NCBI RefSeq assembly: GCF_014642835.1
Contig: NZ_BMJA01000001.1
Span: forward strand, 2,390,943 to 2,454,942
Reading direction: 5' to 3'
DNA: 64,000 bases
DNA from: Dyella nitratireducens
GTDB lineage: Bacteria; Pseudomonadota; Gammaproteobacteria; Xanthomonadales; Rhodanobacteraceae
Under the pieces are notes generated by a model that had not been told where the DNA came from, ran no database searches, and saw only the letters and a list, made by a program, of their open reading frames with translations. Below are positions 55,565-64,000 of the stretch, piece after piece. Numbering within the stretch: position 1 is the first letter of the stretch; each line of letters begins with the position of its first letter. A program made the position numbers and the translations under genes.

Positions 55565-56236
55565 TCAGAGCATGCCCCGTGCGGCCATGGATACCGGCTC
55601 GGCATGACCGATCACCAGGTGATCCAGCACCCGCACGCCGATCAGCCGCAACGCCTGACCCAGCTCGCGGGTGACGGCTTGGTCGGCGGCACTTGGTTCG
55701 GCTACACCGCTAGGGTGGTTGTGGGCGAAGATCACCGCGGCAGCGTTGTGCTTCAGGCAGGCGCGGACCACTTCGCGAGGATGCACGCTGGCACCGTCCA
55801 CCGTGCCCCGAAACAATTCTTCAAAGGCAAGCACGCGGTGACGGTTGTCGAGATAGAGGCAGGCGAACACCTCGTAAGGCAGATGCCGCAACCGGGCGTT
55901 CAAGTAATCACCGCTATCGCGCGGATCGCGCAGCGACGGCCGATCAGTGAGCTGCTCGGCCAGACTGCGGCGAGCCAGTTCCAGCGCGGCAGCCAGGCGT
56001 GCGCGCTTGGCAGGGCCGAGCCCGGAAACGCGCAACTGTCCATCTTGGCAGCCGAGCAGGGCACTCAGGCTGCCGGTTTGCTGCAGCAATTCGCGCCCCA
56101 GGGCGATGGCGTCCTTGCCGCGCACGCCGCTGCCAAGCAGCACGGCGAGCAGTTCTGCGTCGGAAAGGGAGGCGCTGCCTTGCGTCAATAATTTCTCGCG
56201 AGGTCGTTCGGTTTCGGGCCAATGTCGGATGCTCAT
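55565..56236 (-). CDS. radC: RadC-family JAB1/MPN (JAMM) DNA repair-associated protein
   Basis: 223 residues. The N-terminal helix-hairpin-helix includes [23 protein letters not shown]. The JAMM metal site is visible as [19 protein letters not shown] and [16 protein letters not shown]. The exact biochemical function of RadC is not known. It is divergent from coaBC across about 100 bases. Confidence 0.93.
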   Translation of the reverse strand: MSIRHWPETERPREKLLTQGSASLSDAELLAVLLGSGVRGKDAIALGRELLQQTGSLSALLGCQDGQLRVSGLGPAKRARLAAALELARRSLAEQLTDRPSLRDPRDSGDYLNARLRHLPYEVFACLYLDNRHRVLAFEELFRGTVDGASVHPREVVRACLKHNAAAVIFAHNHPSGVAEPSAADQAVTRELGQALRLIGVRVLDHLVIGHAEPVSMAARGML

Positions 56237-56335
56237 GTGACCAGCATCCCGTTCGGGGCCCTCTCCGGACAGCAGTTGGCCTATGTGAATCCGGTAAGCT
56301 AGCCGTCTATCTGAACGTCGGGCCCCTCTTACACC

Positions 56336-57541
56336 ATGAGTCTTGCTGAGCGCCGCATCGTGCTGGGAGTGTCAGGCGGCATCGCTGCCTACAAATCCTG
56401 CGAGCTGGTTCGCCGCATGCGCGACCTCGGCGCGCACGTGCGCGTGGTGATGACCGAGAACGCCACACGCTTCGTCACGCCCACCACCTTCCAGGCACTC
56501 TCCGGCGAGCCGGTGCGCGTGAGCCTATGGGACGAATCGGCTGAAGCGGCGATGGGGCATATCGAGTTGGCGCGCTGGGCGGAGCGCGTGCTGATCGCGC
56601 CGGCCAGTGCGGACCTGATCGCACGCCTGGCTCATGGCCATGCCGACGATCTGTTGACCACGCTGTGCCTGGCCACGGCGGCGCCGGTGTACGTGGCGCC
56701 GGCGATGAATCAGCAGATGTGGGCGCATGCCGCCGTGCAGGCCAATGTTGCAACCTTGCGTGCGCGCGGCGTGCACATGCTTGGGCCGGCTTCCGGCGAC
56801 CAGGCCTGCGGTGAGATCGGTTCAGGCCGCATGCTGGAGCCGCACGAATTGCGCGCGGCGATGGTCGCGTCATTTGCCGAGCAGGTGCTGGGTGGAAAGC
56901 GTGTCGTGGTCAGCGCAGGGCCCACTTACGAAGACATTGATCCCGTGCGCTTCATCGGCAATCGCAGCTCGGGACGCATGGGGTTTGCCGTGGCTGGTGC
57001 GGCGGCGCGTGCGGGCGCGCAGGTTACGTTGGTCGCCGGGCCGGTGAGCCTGGCGACACCGTTTGGCATCGCCAGGCGGGTCGATGTGCGCAGCGCGGCG
57101 CAGATGCATGCAGCCGTGACGGAAGCAGCGCAAGGCGCGGACATCTACATCGGCTCGGCCGCTGTTGGCGATTACCGCCCGAACAGCACGGCCGAGCACA
57201 AGCTGAAGAAACACGACGGCGCCGACCTCACGCTGCAGCTGGCGGAGAATCCCGACATCCTCGCCAGCCTCTCGGCGATTGAGCCGCATCCGTTCCTGGT
57301 GGGTTTCGCCGCCGAAACGCAGAACGTGGAGAAATATGCGCGTGACAAACTGCAACGCAAAGGCCTGGACATGATCGCTGCCAACCAGGTCGGCGAGGGG
57401 CTTGGTTTTGAAACGGCCGACAATGCCATCACGCTGTATTGGGCCGATGGTTCGCTGGAATTGCCGCGCACCGACAAGGCCGCACTCGCACGCCAGCTCA
57501 TCGAATGCATCGCCAGCCGCTACAAGGCGGTGCGTGGATGA
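56336..57541 (+). CDS. coaBC: Bifunctional phosphopantothenoylcysteine decarboxylase/synthetase
   Basis: 401 residues. The flavin CoaC half has [19 protein letters not shown] and the APAMNQQMW motif. The CoaB half begins with [26 protein letters not shown]. It performs two successive steps of coenzyme A synthesis. The stop overlaps the dut start by four bases. Confidence 0.95.
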   Translation: MSLAERRIVLGVSGGIAAYKSCELVRRMRDLGAHVRVVMTENATRFVTPTTFQALSGEPVRVSLWDESAEAAMGHIELARWAERVLIAPASADLIARLAHGHADDLLTTLCLATAAPVYVAPAMNQQMWAHAAVQANVATLRARGVHMLGPASGDQACGEIGSGRMLEPHELRAAMVASFAEQVLGGKRVVVSAGPTYEDIDPVRFIGNRSSGRMGFAVAGAAARAGAQVTLVAGPVSLATPFGIARRVDVRSAAQMHAAVTEAAQGADIYIGSAAVGDYRPNSTAEHKLKKHDGADLTLQLAENPDILASLSAIEPHPFLVGFAAETQNVEKYARDKLQRKGLDMIAANQVGEGLGFETADNAITLYWADGSLELPRTDKAALARQLIECIASRYKAVRG

Positions 57542-57993
57542 TCGACGTCGAAGTGAAGATTCTCGACCCGCGTCTGGGCGGCAGTATTCCGCTACCGCAG
57601 GCAGCCACCACCGGTAGCGCAGGCATGGACCTGCGTGCAGCGCTGCAGGAGCCGCTTACCTTGGCCCCCGGTGAAAGCGCCTTGGTGTCCAGCGGCATGG
57701 CTATTCACATCGGCGATCCGGGCTGGTGCGCGCTGATCGTGCCGCGCTCAGGGCTTGGCCATAAGCATGGGTTGGTGATGGGCAATCTGGTGGGTGTGAT
57801 CGATGCGGATTACCAAGGGCCGCTGATGATCTCGTGTTGGAATCGCGGCACGCAGCCCTACACCATCGCGGTGGGCGAGCGCGTCGCGCAATTGCTGCTG
57901 GTGCCGGTGGGGCAGGCACGGCTGCATATTGTCGAGGAGTTCGTACCTACGGAACGGGGCGAGGGCGGATTCGGTTCAACCGGAAAACATTAA
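57538..57993 (+). CDS. dut: dUTP diphosphatase
   Basis: 151 residues. The five trimeric dUTPase motifs are readable: [31 protein letters not shown], the GERVAQLLL segment and the C-terminal [10 protein letters not shown]. It hydrolyses dUTP to dUMP. It overlaps coaBC by four bases, and its stop shares a base with the next start (TAATG), so the three genes are coupled. Confidence 0.96.
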   Translation: MIDVEVKILDPRLGGSIPLPQAATTGSAGMDLRAALQEPLTLAPGESALVSSGMAIHIGDPGWCALIVPRSGLGHKHGLVMGNLVGVIDADYQGPLMISCWNRGTQPYTIAVGERVAQLLLVPVGQARLHIVEEFVPTERGEGGFGSTGKH

Positions 57994-60341
57994 TGGGGTT
58001 ACGGGGCATGGCGATGAACGGCGCACGAGCGCGTTTGCCGGGTGTGCAGTGGGGACGATTGCTGATGCTGGCGGGCGGCACCTTGCTGCTGGCGCTGGCT
58101 GCGTTTTGCGCATGGCAGACCTGGCTGATTGCCGATCAGGGCAGCGCCGTGGCGAGCGTGCATGCCGCGCAAGATCGGGCTGTGCAGGCGTTGAGCGATG
58201 AAATCGCCAAGCAGCACGATATGGTGAACGAGGCGGTTGCGGGTGTTGATGCCAGCGGCATGCCGGACAGTGCAGCGCAAATCGCGGCTGCATTGAAGCA
58301 GCGCTTGCCGCAAGCGTTGAACATCGAGCTGTACAGCGCCGGCCTGGACGAAGTGCTGCACGCCAACTATCGCGAGTTCGGTTATGCGAAAGCGGCGCAA
58401 CTGATGTCCGCACCCGATGCCGAAGGCGCACCGCCTATCGAGGCGATACTCAAGGGCCTGGGCGACCGCCGTCTGACCATAGTGGAACCTCTGGGGCCAT
58501 CGCAAAAACCGCTCGCCTGGGCGTGGATCGAGCTGCCGTTTACACCTATCGCCGACCGTTTTGAGGCGATACCGACCGGCGACGGCCGGCTCCAGTTGCA
58601 CCAGAGCACGGACCGTGGCGACAACCTCGAGCTGATGGCGCACGGCAATGCCAGCTCCGCCGATATCGAACCCGCCGGCAAACCCGTCGCAGGCAGCAGC
58701 TTCAATGTCGTGGCGGTATTGCCGGGCGCCTACATCGTGCTACCCCCATCTTGGGGATTTGCGGCCTTCCTCACGCTGGTGGGCGTGGCTGGCGGCATCG
58801 GCTTATTCTGGTTGTTTGCGCGCGTTGGCAAGCCTGCGCGAGCGCCTGTCGAGGAACCCACGTTGTCGGATGTCGTAGAAGCCCTGCCGTCTAAACCTGA
58901 AGCGGTCAAACCTGCCGCTGTTGCTGCCAAGCCTGCATCGGTCCCTGTTCCGACGAACATCAATGTGGATCCGGCGATCTTCCGTGCGTACGACGTGCGC
59001 GGAGTCGTTGGCAAGAGCCTTACGCCGGCGGTCGCCAAGCTGCTCGGTCAGTCGATCGGTACGGTCATGCGCGAGAAAGGTCTGCGCGAAATTGTAGTGG
59101 GTCGTGATGGTCGCCTTTCGGGCCCGGAGTTGGCAGGTGCGCTGGCGGATGGTCTGCGCCTGGCCGGCGTCGACGTGATCGACGTTGGTGCGGTGCCAAC
59201 GCCGGTGGTGTACTACGCCACGTATCGCTACAACACCGGTTGCGGCGTTGCCGTCACGGGCAGCCACAATCCGCCGGACTACAACGGCTTCAAGATCGTG
59301 GTTGGTGGCGAAACCTTGTCGGAAGGCGCGATCCAGGATCTCTATCAGCGCATCACCACGGGGGCACTTGAGTCGGACGGCGGCGGCAGCCTGCGCCTGG
59401 TCGACGTGGTGCCCGACTACATCGAACGCATCACGTCCGATGTGCAGACCGAGCGTCCGCTGAAGATCGTGGTCGATTGCGGCAATGGCATTCCGGGTGC
59501 GGTGGCGCCGCATGTCCTGGAAGGCATCGGTTGCGAAGTCATCCCGCTGTATTGCGAGGTCGATGGCAGCTTCCCCAATCACCATCCCGATCCATCCGAT
59601 CCACATAATCTGGAAGACCTTATTCTTTCAGTGAAGCAGACCGGTGCGGACCTGGGCCTGGCCTTCGACGGCGATGGCGATCGCCTGGGCGTGGTCACGC
59701 GCAGCGGTGAGATCGTATTCCCCGATCGCACGCTGATGCTGTTTGCGCGTGACGTGCTGTCACGCCAGCCGGGCGCGACGATCATCTATGACGTGAAGTG
59801 CACCGGTCATCTCAAGGGTCAGATTCTCGATGCCGGCGGCAGTCCGCTGATGTGGCGCACGGGCCATTCGCTGATCAAGGCGAAGATGCGCGAAACCGGC
59901 GCGGAGCTGGCCGGCGAGATGAGCGGGCATTTCTTCTTCAAGGAACGCTGGTACGGTTTTGACGACGGTATCTACGCCGCTGCGCGCCTGCTGGAAATTC
60001 TTGCCGGCGATCTCGATGGCCGCACCCCGGAAGAGATTTTTGCGACGTGCCCAAAGGGCGTTTCCACCCCGGAACTCAAAGTGGAAATGGCCGAAGGCGC
60101 GCATTACCGCTTCATCGAAAAATTCCGCGAGCAGGCCCATTTTGGCGATGCCACCCTGATCACCATCGACGGCGTGCGTGCTGATTGGTCGGATGGCTGG
60201 GGTCTAGTGCGTCCTTCCAATACGACGCCGATCCTGGTGCTGCGTTTCGATGCGGATAACGAGCAGGCGCTCCAACGCATACAGGACACGTTCCGTGCGC
60301 AGTTGCTGGCGGTAGATGCTTCGCTGAAGTTGCCGTTCTAG
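57993..60341 (+). CDS. algC: Phosphomannomutase/phosphoglucomutase with N-terminal membrane-anchored extension
   Basis: 782 residues from the coupled ATG at 57993; ATGs at 58008 and 58014 are alternatives. The first third has a membrane helix (LLMLAGGTLLLALAAFCAWQTWLI), a periplasm-like region and a second helix (AAFLTLVGVAGGIGLFWLFA), then a Pro/Ala linker. The catalytic half starts near FRAYDVRGVVG. The phosphoserine is S424 in VTGSHNPPDYNG and the metal site is AFDGDGDRLG. It makes mannose-1-P or glucose-1-P for surface polysaccharides. Confidence 0.92.
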   Translation: MGLRGMAMNGARARLPGVQWGRLLMLAGGTLLLALAAFCAWQTWLIADQGSAVASVHAAQDRAVQALSDEIAKQHDMVNEAVAGVDASGMPDSAAQIAAALKQRLPQALNIELYSAGLDEVLHANYREFGYAKAAQLMSAPDAEGAPPIEAILKGLGDRRLTIVEPLGPSQKPLAWAWIELPFTPIADRFEAIPTGDGRLQLHQSTDRGDNLELMAHGNASSADIEPAGKPVAGSSFNVVAVLPGAYIVLPPSWGFAAFLTLVGVAGGIGLFWLFARVGKPARAPVEEPTLSDVVEALPSKPEAVKPAAVAAKPASVPVPTNINVDPAIFRAYDVRGVVGKSLTPAVAKLLGQSIGTVMREKGLREIVVGRDGRLSGPELAGALADGLRLAGVDVIDVGAVPTPVVYYATYRYNTGCGVAVTGSHNPPDYNGFKIVVGGETLSEGAIQDLYQRITTGALESDGGGSLRLVDVVPDYIERITSDVQTERPLKIVVDCGNGIPGAVAPHVLEGIGCEVIPLYCEVDGSFPNHHPDPSDPHNLEDLILSVKQTGADLGLAFDGDGDRLGVVTRSGEIVFPDRTLMLFARDVLSRQPGATIIYDVKCTGHLKGQILDAGGSPLMWRTGHSLIKAKMRETGAELAGEMSGHFFFKERWYGFDDGIYAAARLLEILAGDLDGRTPEEIFATCPKGVSTPELKVEMAEGAHYRFIEKFREQAHFGDATLITIDGVRADWSDGWGLVRPSNTTPILVLRFDADNEQALQRIQDTFRAQLLAVDASLKLPF

Positions 60342-60348
60342 GATTTTG

Positions 60349-60420
60349 TAGGTTGGGGTGCAAACCCCAACATCTTGCTGGTCGGTGACATCGCATGTTG
60401 GGGTTTGCACCCCAACCTGC
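60349..60420. repeat. 73-base palindromic repeat between convergent genes, copy 2
   Basis: GTAGGTTGGGGTGCAAACCC and its extension (60349-60374) pair with 60396-60420. It is nearly identical to the unit at 52502-52574 and also lies between convergent genes (algC and the DUF4124 gene). Confidence 0.85.
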
Positions 60421-60435
60421 GAGATCAGTGCGGGA

Positions 60436-61089
60436 TCAATATCCGCGGTCGGCCTTTTCTGCCGCCTTCAACTCACGAAAGTGTTGCAGCTCCTGCGCCT
60501 GCTGCTGCACGGTTGCTTCGCGATTGGCTTTCTCGCGTTCGAGCAAGGCACGCTCATTCGCCACCACATTGCGCTGCGTGGCGATCTGGTCGGTAAGAAA
60601 TTTCGGGACAGGCTTTTTCTGGCGCTCTTCGTCAGCGGCACGGTTGAGCAGATCGGTCAGCGCGGCGTCCTGGCTGTGTAGGTTCAGCCGTGTGGTACTC
60701 ATCTGCTCGTCGAGATGATCCAGAATCTGCTGTTGCTGGGTCTTCAGCGCGTCTTCGTCGGGATATGTGTTGAGGAGCTGGATGTCGTTGGCCTTTTGCG
60801 CGTCAACGGCATGTTGCTTGGCAGCCGCTTCGGCGGCCTGTTTTTCCGCGGCGGCGCGTTCGGCGGGCGATAGCTGCTTCTGGACGTGCTCCACCACCAT
60901 GCCGTTGCTGTTGATGACCTCGTAGCCGTACTTGAGGGCATCTACCGTCAGGCTGTCGCTGTAATGCGGCAGGCCGCTGCTATCCACCCAGCGGTAGTGG
61001 ACGCCGCCGGAGCCTGTCTCCTGGGCTGTCGCCAGCCCGGTCAGGCCGAGCGATAAGATGATGGTTGCGCTGAGCGCGAGTCGACGCAT
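60436..61089 (-). CDS. DUF4124-domain secreted coiled-coil protein
   Basis: 217 residues from the ATG at 61089, with GAGGAGGGG upstream. The signal peptide ends near ATAQ. The DUF4124 domain is YRWVDSSGLPHYSDSLTVDALKYGYEVIN. A long charged coiled coil follows (ERAAAEKQAAEAAAKQHAV..., then ALLEREKANREATVQQQAQELQ). It is probably periplasmic; the role is unknown. Confidence 0.82.
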   Translation of the reverse strand: MRRLALSATIILSLGLTGLATAQETGSGGVHYRWVDSSGLPHYSDSLTVDALKYGYEVINSNGMVVEHVQKQLSPAERAAAEKQAAEAAAKQHAVDAQKANDIQLLNTYPDEDALKTQQQQILDHLDEQMSTTRLNLHSQDAALTDLLNRAADEERQKKPVPKFLTDQIATQRNVVANERALLEREKANREATVQQQAQELQHFRELKAAEKADRGY

Positions 61090-61189
61090 GATTCCCCTCC
61101 TCATCATCCCAGTATAGTCATGGCGTTTGACAGCCTCGATGTCAAAAGTGCGCCAACGTGACTAGGGTCACTGCACCGCTAGGGACACC

Positions 61190-61837
61190 TCAGGCGCTGA
61201 CGCCGTAGCGCTCGCGATAAGCCAGCATACGCTGGTGCTCCGCTGCCATATCGGGCCGCTCGCCGGCATAGGCCAGTACGTCGCTAAAGCTGGTGATGGC
61301 GACCACTGGAATGCCGTAGTCGCGCTGCACTTCCTGCGCAGCGGACAACTCGCCCTGGCCGCGTTCCTGGCGGTCCAGCGCAATCAGTACGCCGGCCGGC
61401 TCGGCGCCCTGGGCGCGGATCAGGGCGAGGGATTCGCGTACGGCGGTGCCGGCGGTCATCACGTCATCCACGATCAGTACGCGGCCTTTGAGCGGCGCAC
61501 CCACCAAGACGCCGCCCTCGCCGTGGTCTTTTGCCTCTTTGCGGTTATAGGCCCAGGGCAGGTCGCGGCCATGCGGGTCGGCCAGTGCGATGGCGGTGGC
61601 GGCGGCCAGGGCGATGCCTTTGTAGGCGGGTCCAAACAGCATGTCGACATCCAGGCCTGAGTTCACTACGGCAGCGGCGTAGGCACGGCCGAGACGGGCC
61701 AGCGCCGCGCCGGAATCGATGCGCCCCATGTTGAAGAAGTACGGACTGATGCGTCCGGACTTGAGCGTGAATTCGCCGAAGCGCAGTACGTCGCGTTGCA
61801 GAGTGAGTTCGATGAAGTCGCGCTGATAATCGTGCAT
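61190..61837 (-). CDS. pyrE: Orotate phosphoribosyltransferase
   Basis: 215 residues. The PRPP-binding motif [17 protein letters not shown] is near 121. [16 protein letters not shown] and [15 protein letters not shown] are typical of PyrE. It adds ribose-5-phosphate to orotate in pyrimidine synthesis. It is divergent from xthA. Confidence 0.95.
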   Translation of the reverse strand: MHDYQRDFIELTLQRDVLRFGEFTLKSGRISPYFFNMGRIDSGAALARLGRAYAAAVVNSGLDVDMLFGPAYKGIALAAATAIALADPHGRDLPWAYNRKEAKDHGEGGVLVGAPLKGRVLIVDDVMTAGTAVRESLALIRAQGAEPAGVLIALDRQERGQGELSAAQEVQRDYGIPVVAITSFSDVLAYAGERPDMAAEHQRMLAYRERYGVSA

Positions 61838-61931
61838 GAGCGTGTCGGGCAGGGGACAAGGTGTGCCATGGTACCGCGTCCCTCGCTCCGTGCTCGATTG
61901 CTATCATGGCCTGCCCCCACGAGGAACGCGC

Positions 61932-62702
61932 ATGCGCATCATCAGCTTGAATGCCAACGGCATCCGCTCCGCCGCGACCAAAGGTGTCTTCGATTGGCTG
62001 CGCAAGCAGCGTGCGGACGTCGTCTGTCTGCAGGAAACCAAGGCGCAGGAAGATCAGCTCACCGATCCGATGTTCCGCCCTGACGGGCATCATTGTTTCT
62101 ATCGTGACGCCAGCAGCAAAAAGGGCTACAGCGGCGTGGCAATTTACGCCAAGCGCGAGCCGGACAAGGTGCTGACGGAACTCGGCTGGGATGAATTCGA
62201 CAACGAAGGCCGATACATCGAGGCACGCTTCGGCAATCTGAGCGTGGTGTCGCTGTACGTGCCTTCTGGCTCGTCAGGTGATGAGCGGCAGCAATTCAAG
62301 TTCAAGGTGATGGAGTGGATCACTCCCATCTTCGACAAGTGGCTCAAGAGCAAGCGTGACTACGTCATCTGCGGCGACTGGAACATCGTGCATACCAAAG
62401 ACGACATCAAGAACTGGAGTTCAAATCAGAAGAATTCCGGTTGCTTGCCGGAAGAGCGCGCTTGGCTGGATCTGTTGTTCAAGCAGCGCGGTTGGGTCGA
62501 CAGCTTCCGCGCCTTGAAGCCCGATGCGGTGGAATATACGTGGTGGTCCAATCGTGGCCGCGCTCGCGAGAACAACGTGGGGTGGCGAATCGACTATCAA
62601 GTGGTAACGCCATCGCTGCGCGACCGTCTAAAGCACTGCTCGATCTATCGTGACGAACGCTTCTCCGACCACGCACCCTACACGGTCGACTATGCCGACT
62701 GA
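61932..62702 (+). CDS. xthA: Exodeoxyribonuclease III/AP endonuclease
   Basis: 256 residues from the ATG at 61932, with GAGGAA upstream. Catalytic segments are LNANGIRSAATKG, LQETKAQEDQ, ICGDWNIVHTKDDIKNW and FSDHAPYTVDY at the end. It cleaves DNA at abasic sites. The end overlaps the following transporter gene by 11 bases. Confidence 0.94.
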   Translation: MRIISLNANGIRSAATKGVFDWLRKQRADVVCLQETKAQEDQLTDPMFRPDGHHCFYRDASSKKGYSGVAIYAKREPDKVLTELGWDEFDNEGRYIEARFGNLSVVSLYVPSGSSGDERQQFKFKVMEWITPIFDKWLKSKRDYVICGDWNIVHTKDDIKNWSSNQKNSGCLPEERAWLDLLFKQRGWVDSFRALKPDAVEYTWWSNRGRARENNVGWRIDYQVVTPSLRDRLKHCSIYRDERFSDHAPYTVDYAD

Positions 62703-63990
62703 AGGCGGCGTGGCGGCTGCGCGCAAGCCATCTATCTGGCAAGCGTTTTCGCAGCCGTCTGCGTGGACGATGTGCCTGCTGGGCTTTTCCTCGGGCCTGC
62801 CGTTTCTGTTGGTGTCTTACACGTTGTCGTTCTGGCTGAAGCAGAACGGCATCGTGTTGAAGGACATCACGATGATCGCCAGCGCCGGTATGACCTATGC
62901 GTTCAAGTTCGGATGGGCGCCCTTGCTGGACCACTGGCGATTGCCGTTATTCACGCGTTTAGGGCAGCGGCGCGGATGGCTGTTGCTGGCGCAGCTCGGT
63001 GTGCTGGTCGGCTTGCTGGTCATGGCGATGCTGACACCGCGTCAGTTGGTGTTGTTTGTCGCAGCCACGCTGTTCGTAGCCTTCATGGGTGCTACGCAGG
63101 ATATTGCGATCGATGCGTATCGCATCGAAATCGCGCCGCCTTCGGCGCAAGGCGCACTGGTTGCCACCTATTCGCTGGGTTACCGGCTTGGGCTGCTGGT
63201 TTCCGGCGCGCTGGCGCTGATCCTGTCTGACCACATCGGCTGGGCGCCCATCTATGTGCTGATGGCTGTGACGATGGCGATTCCGGTCATCACTACGCTG
63301 AACATGCGGGAGCCGGAAGTGCTGCGCCTGTCGCCTTCGTCGTGGCGCGAGGCGATGCGTGAAGGCGTCATCGATCCGTTCACGGATTTCTTCCGGCGCT
63401 ACCACTGGGCCATCGCGTTGCTGACCCTGATGTTCATCCTGCTGTTCAAGATTCCGGAGCAGGCGATCATTGGCGGGGTGATGGGGCCGTTCTATCGCGA
63501 CATGGGTTTCAGCAACACAGAAATCGGTGCAGTCACCAAGATCTACGGCATCTGGATCGGCATTGCCGGTGCGTTTGCCGGTGGCGTGGCGGTGGCGCGC
63601 TGGGGCGCGTGGCGCAGCCTTGGGGTGTGCATTGTGTTGGGTGCCATCAGCAATTTGCTTTACCTGTTGCTGATTGCGCACAAGGGCCATCTGACCATGC
63701 TGACGCTGGCGATCTCCGGGCAGAACTTTTTTGAAGGCATGCTGGGGCCGCCCACGGTTGCTTTCCTTTCCTTGCTGGTGAATCGCCAACATACGGCCAC
63801 GCAATATGCGCTATTGAGTTCACTGGTGAATCTGCCGGGCAAGGTGCTTGGCTTTTTTGCGGGCGGCATTGTCGCCGCGTCAGGTTATGGCGGCTACTTT
63901 GTCATTACCGTGTGTTCCGTGTTGCCGGCGATGCTGCTTTTCGCGGGTCTATGGCGGCGATTCGATCCCATCGCGTCTCGCGCGGAATAA
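62692..63990 (+). CDS. AmpG-like MFS permease
   Basis: 432 residues from the ATG at 62692; a GTG at 62650 would overlap xthA more. About 12 transmembrane helices. GFSSGLPFLLVSYTLSFWLKQNGI, then FKFGWAPLLDHWRLPLFTRLGQRRGWLL and MGATQDIAIDAYRIE are signatures of AmpG muropeptide permeases. It probably imports anhydromuropeptides for cell-wall recycling. Confidence 0.88.
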   Translation: MPTEGGVAAARKPSIWQAFSQPSAWTMCLLGFSSGLPFLLVSYTLSFWLKQNGIVLKDITMIASAGMTYAFKFGWAPLLDHWRLPLFTRLGQRRGWLLLAQLGVLVGLLVMAMLTPRQLVLFVAATLFVAFMGATQDIAIDAYRIEIAPPSAQGALVATYSLGYRLGLLVSGALALILSDHIGWAPIYVLMAVTMAIPVITTLNMREPEVLRLSPSSWREAMREGVIDPFTDFFRRYHWAIALLTLMFILLFKIPEQAIIGGVMGPFYRDMGFSNTEIGAVTKIYGIWIGIAGAFAGGVAVARWGAWRSLGVCIVLGAISNLLYLLLIAHKGHLTMLTLAISGQNFFEGMLGPPTVAFLSLLVNRQHTATQYALLSSLVNLPGKVLGFFAGGIVAASGYGGYFVITVCSVLPAMLLFAGLWRRFDPIASRAE

Positions 63991-64000
63991 AGAGCTGAAA

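Noticed and set aside
55420-55605. Minus-strand frame spanning the orphan terminator
   Set aside because: It runs through a strong plus-strand hairpin and overlaps the radC end; Arg-rich junk-like product.
1-64000. CRISPR arrays, tRNA or rRNA genes, complete IS or prophage
   Set aside because: No regularly spaced direct repeats, no cloverleaf-like sequence with CCA-type ends, no rRNA signature, and only fragments of transposase genes were seen on reading. Scans with dedicated tools would settle this.

Overview
The window is about 64 kb of high-GC chromosomal DNA from a gammaproteobacterium of the Xanthomonadales, most likely the Rhodanobacteraceae (Dyella/Rhodanobacter/Luteibacter type). This rests on gene order (coaBC-dut-algC with radC divergent, SPOR protein-argS, divergent speE/speA, ntrBC), on the dispersed GC-rich palindromic repeats between genes, and on family resemblance. 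It is inference, since no rRNA or tRNA gene was found. No CRISPR array, prophage or complete insertion sequence was recognised.

Regions. 1-3.7 kb: a DUF692/MNIO-type enzyme (cut by the window edge) and a large ferritin-like protein with a cysteine-rich tail. This is the most novel-looking unit. 3.7-6.2 kb: alpha/beta hydrolase, AzlCD exporter and a divergent Lrp/AsnC regulator. 6.2-9.0 kb: a small AT-richer accessory patch with a truncated 2OG-oxygenase-like gene, a secreted HExxH metalloprotease and IS3/IS66 debris. 9.0-19.6 kb: TetR-CPBP protease, cyclase, Ohr/OsmC, NAD(P)-binding protein, LysR, cupin, a repeat-rich intergenic stretch, a GT2 glycosyltransferase paired with an asparagine-synthase-like protein, a hydrolase and a DHFR-like reductase. 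19.7-29.7 kb: a metal-resistance block, a CusCBA-like efflux operon with a small Cys/His/Met-rich protein, then an arsenic cluster (arsR, acr3, thioredoxin-type arsC, divergent arsH and glutaredoxin-type arsC). 29.8-34.2 kb: two redox/SDR modules, each controlled by a TetR gene with a striking long inverted-repeat operator. 34.2-35.4 kb: debris of a TOTE conflict-system gene and an intact Phd-PIN toxin-antitoxin pair.

From 35.5 kb onward the window is largely core genome: ntrBC, GNAT, phospholipase D-like lipoprotein, YceI, SixA, a ParA-like ATPase, the polyamine genes speE/speA, a bdhA-acetoacetate decarboxylase-patatin operon, a purine permease, an NAD-dependent beta-hydroxyacid dehydrogenase, an FtsN-like SPOR protein, argS, radC, coaBC, dut, a membrane-anchored algC, a DUF4124 protein, pyrE, xthA and an AmpG-like transporter.

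Common themes: metal and redox stress (Cus, ars, Ohr, ferritin-like), short operons with 4-base ATGA overlaps, and several classes of inverted-repeat element between convergent genes. All calls come from reading the sequence; no database search was run.
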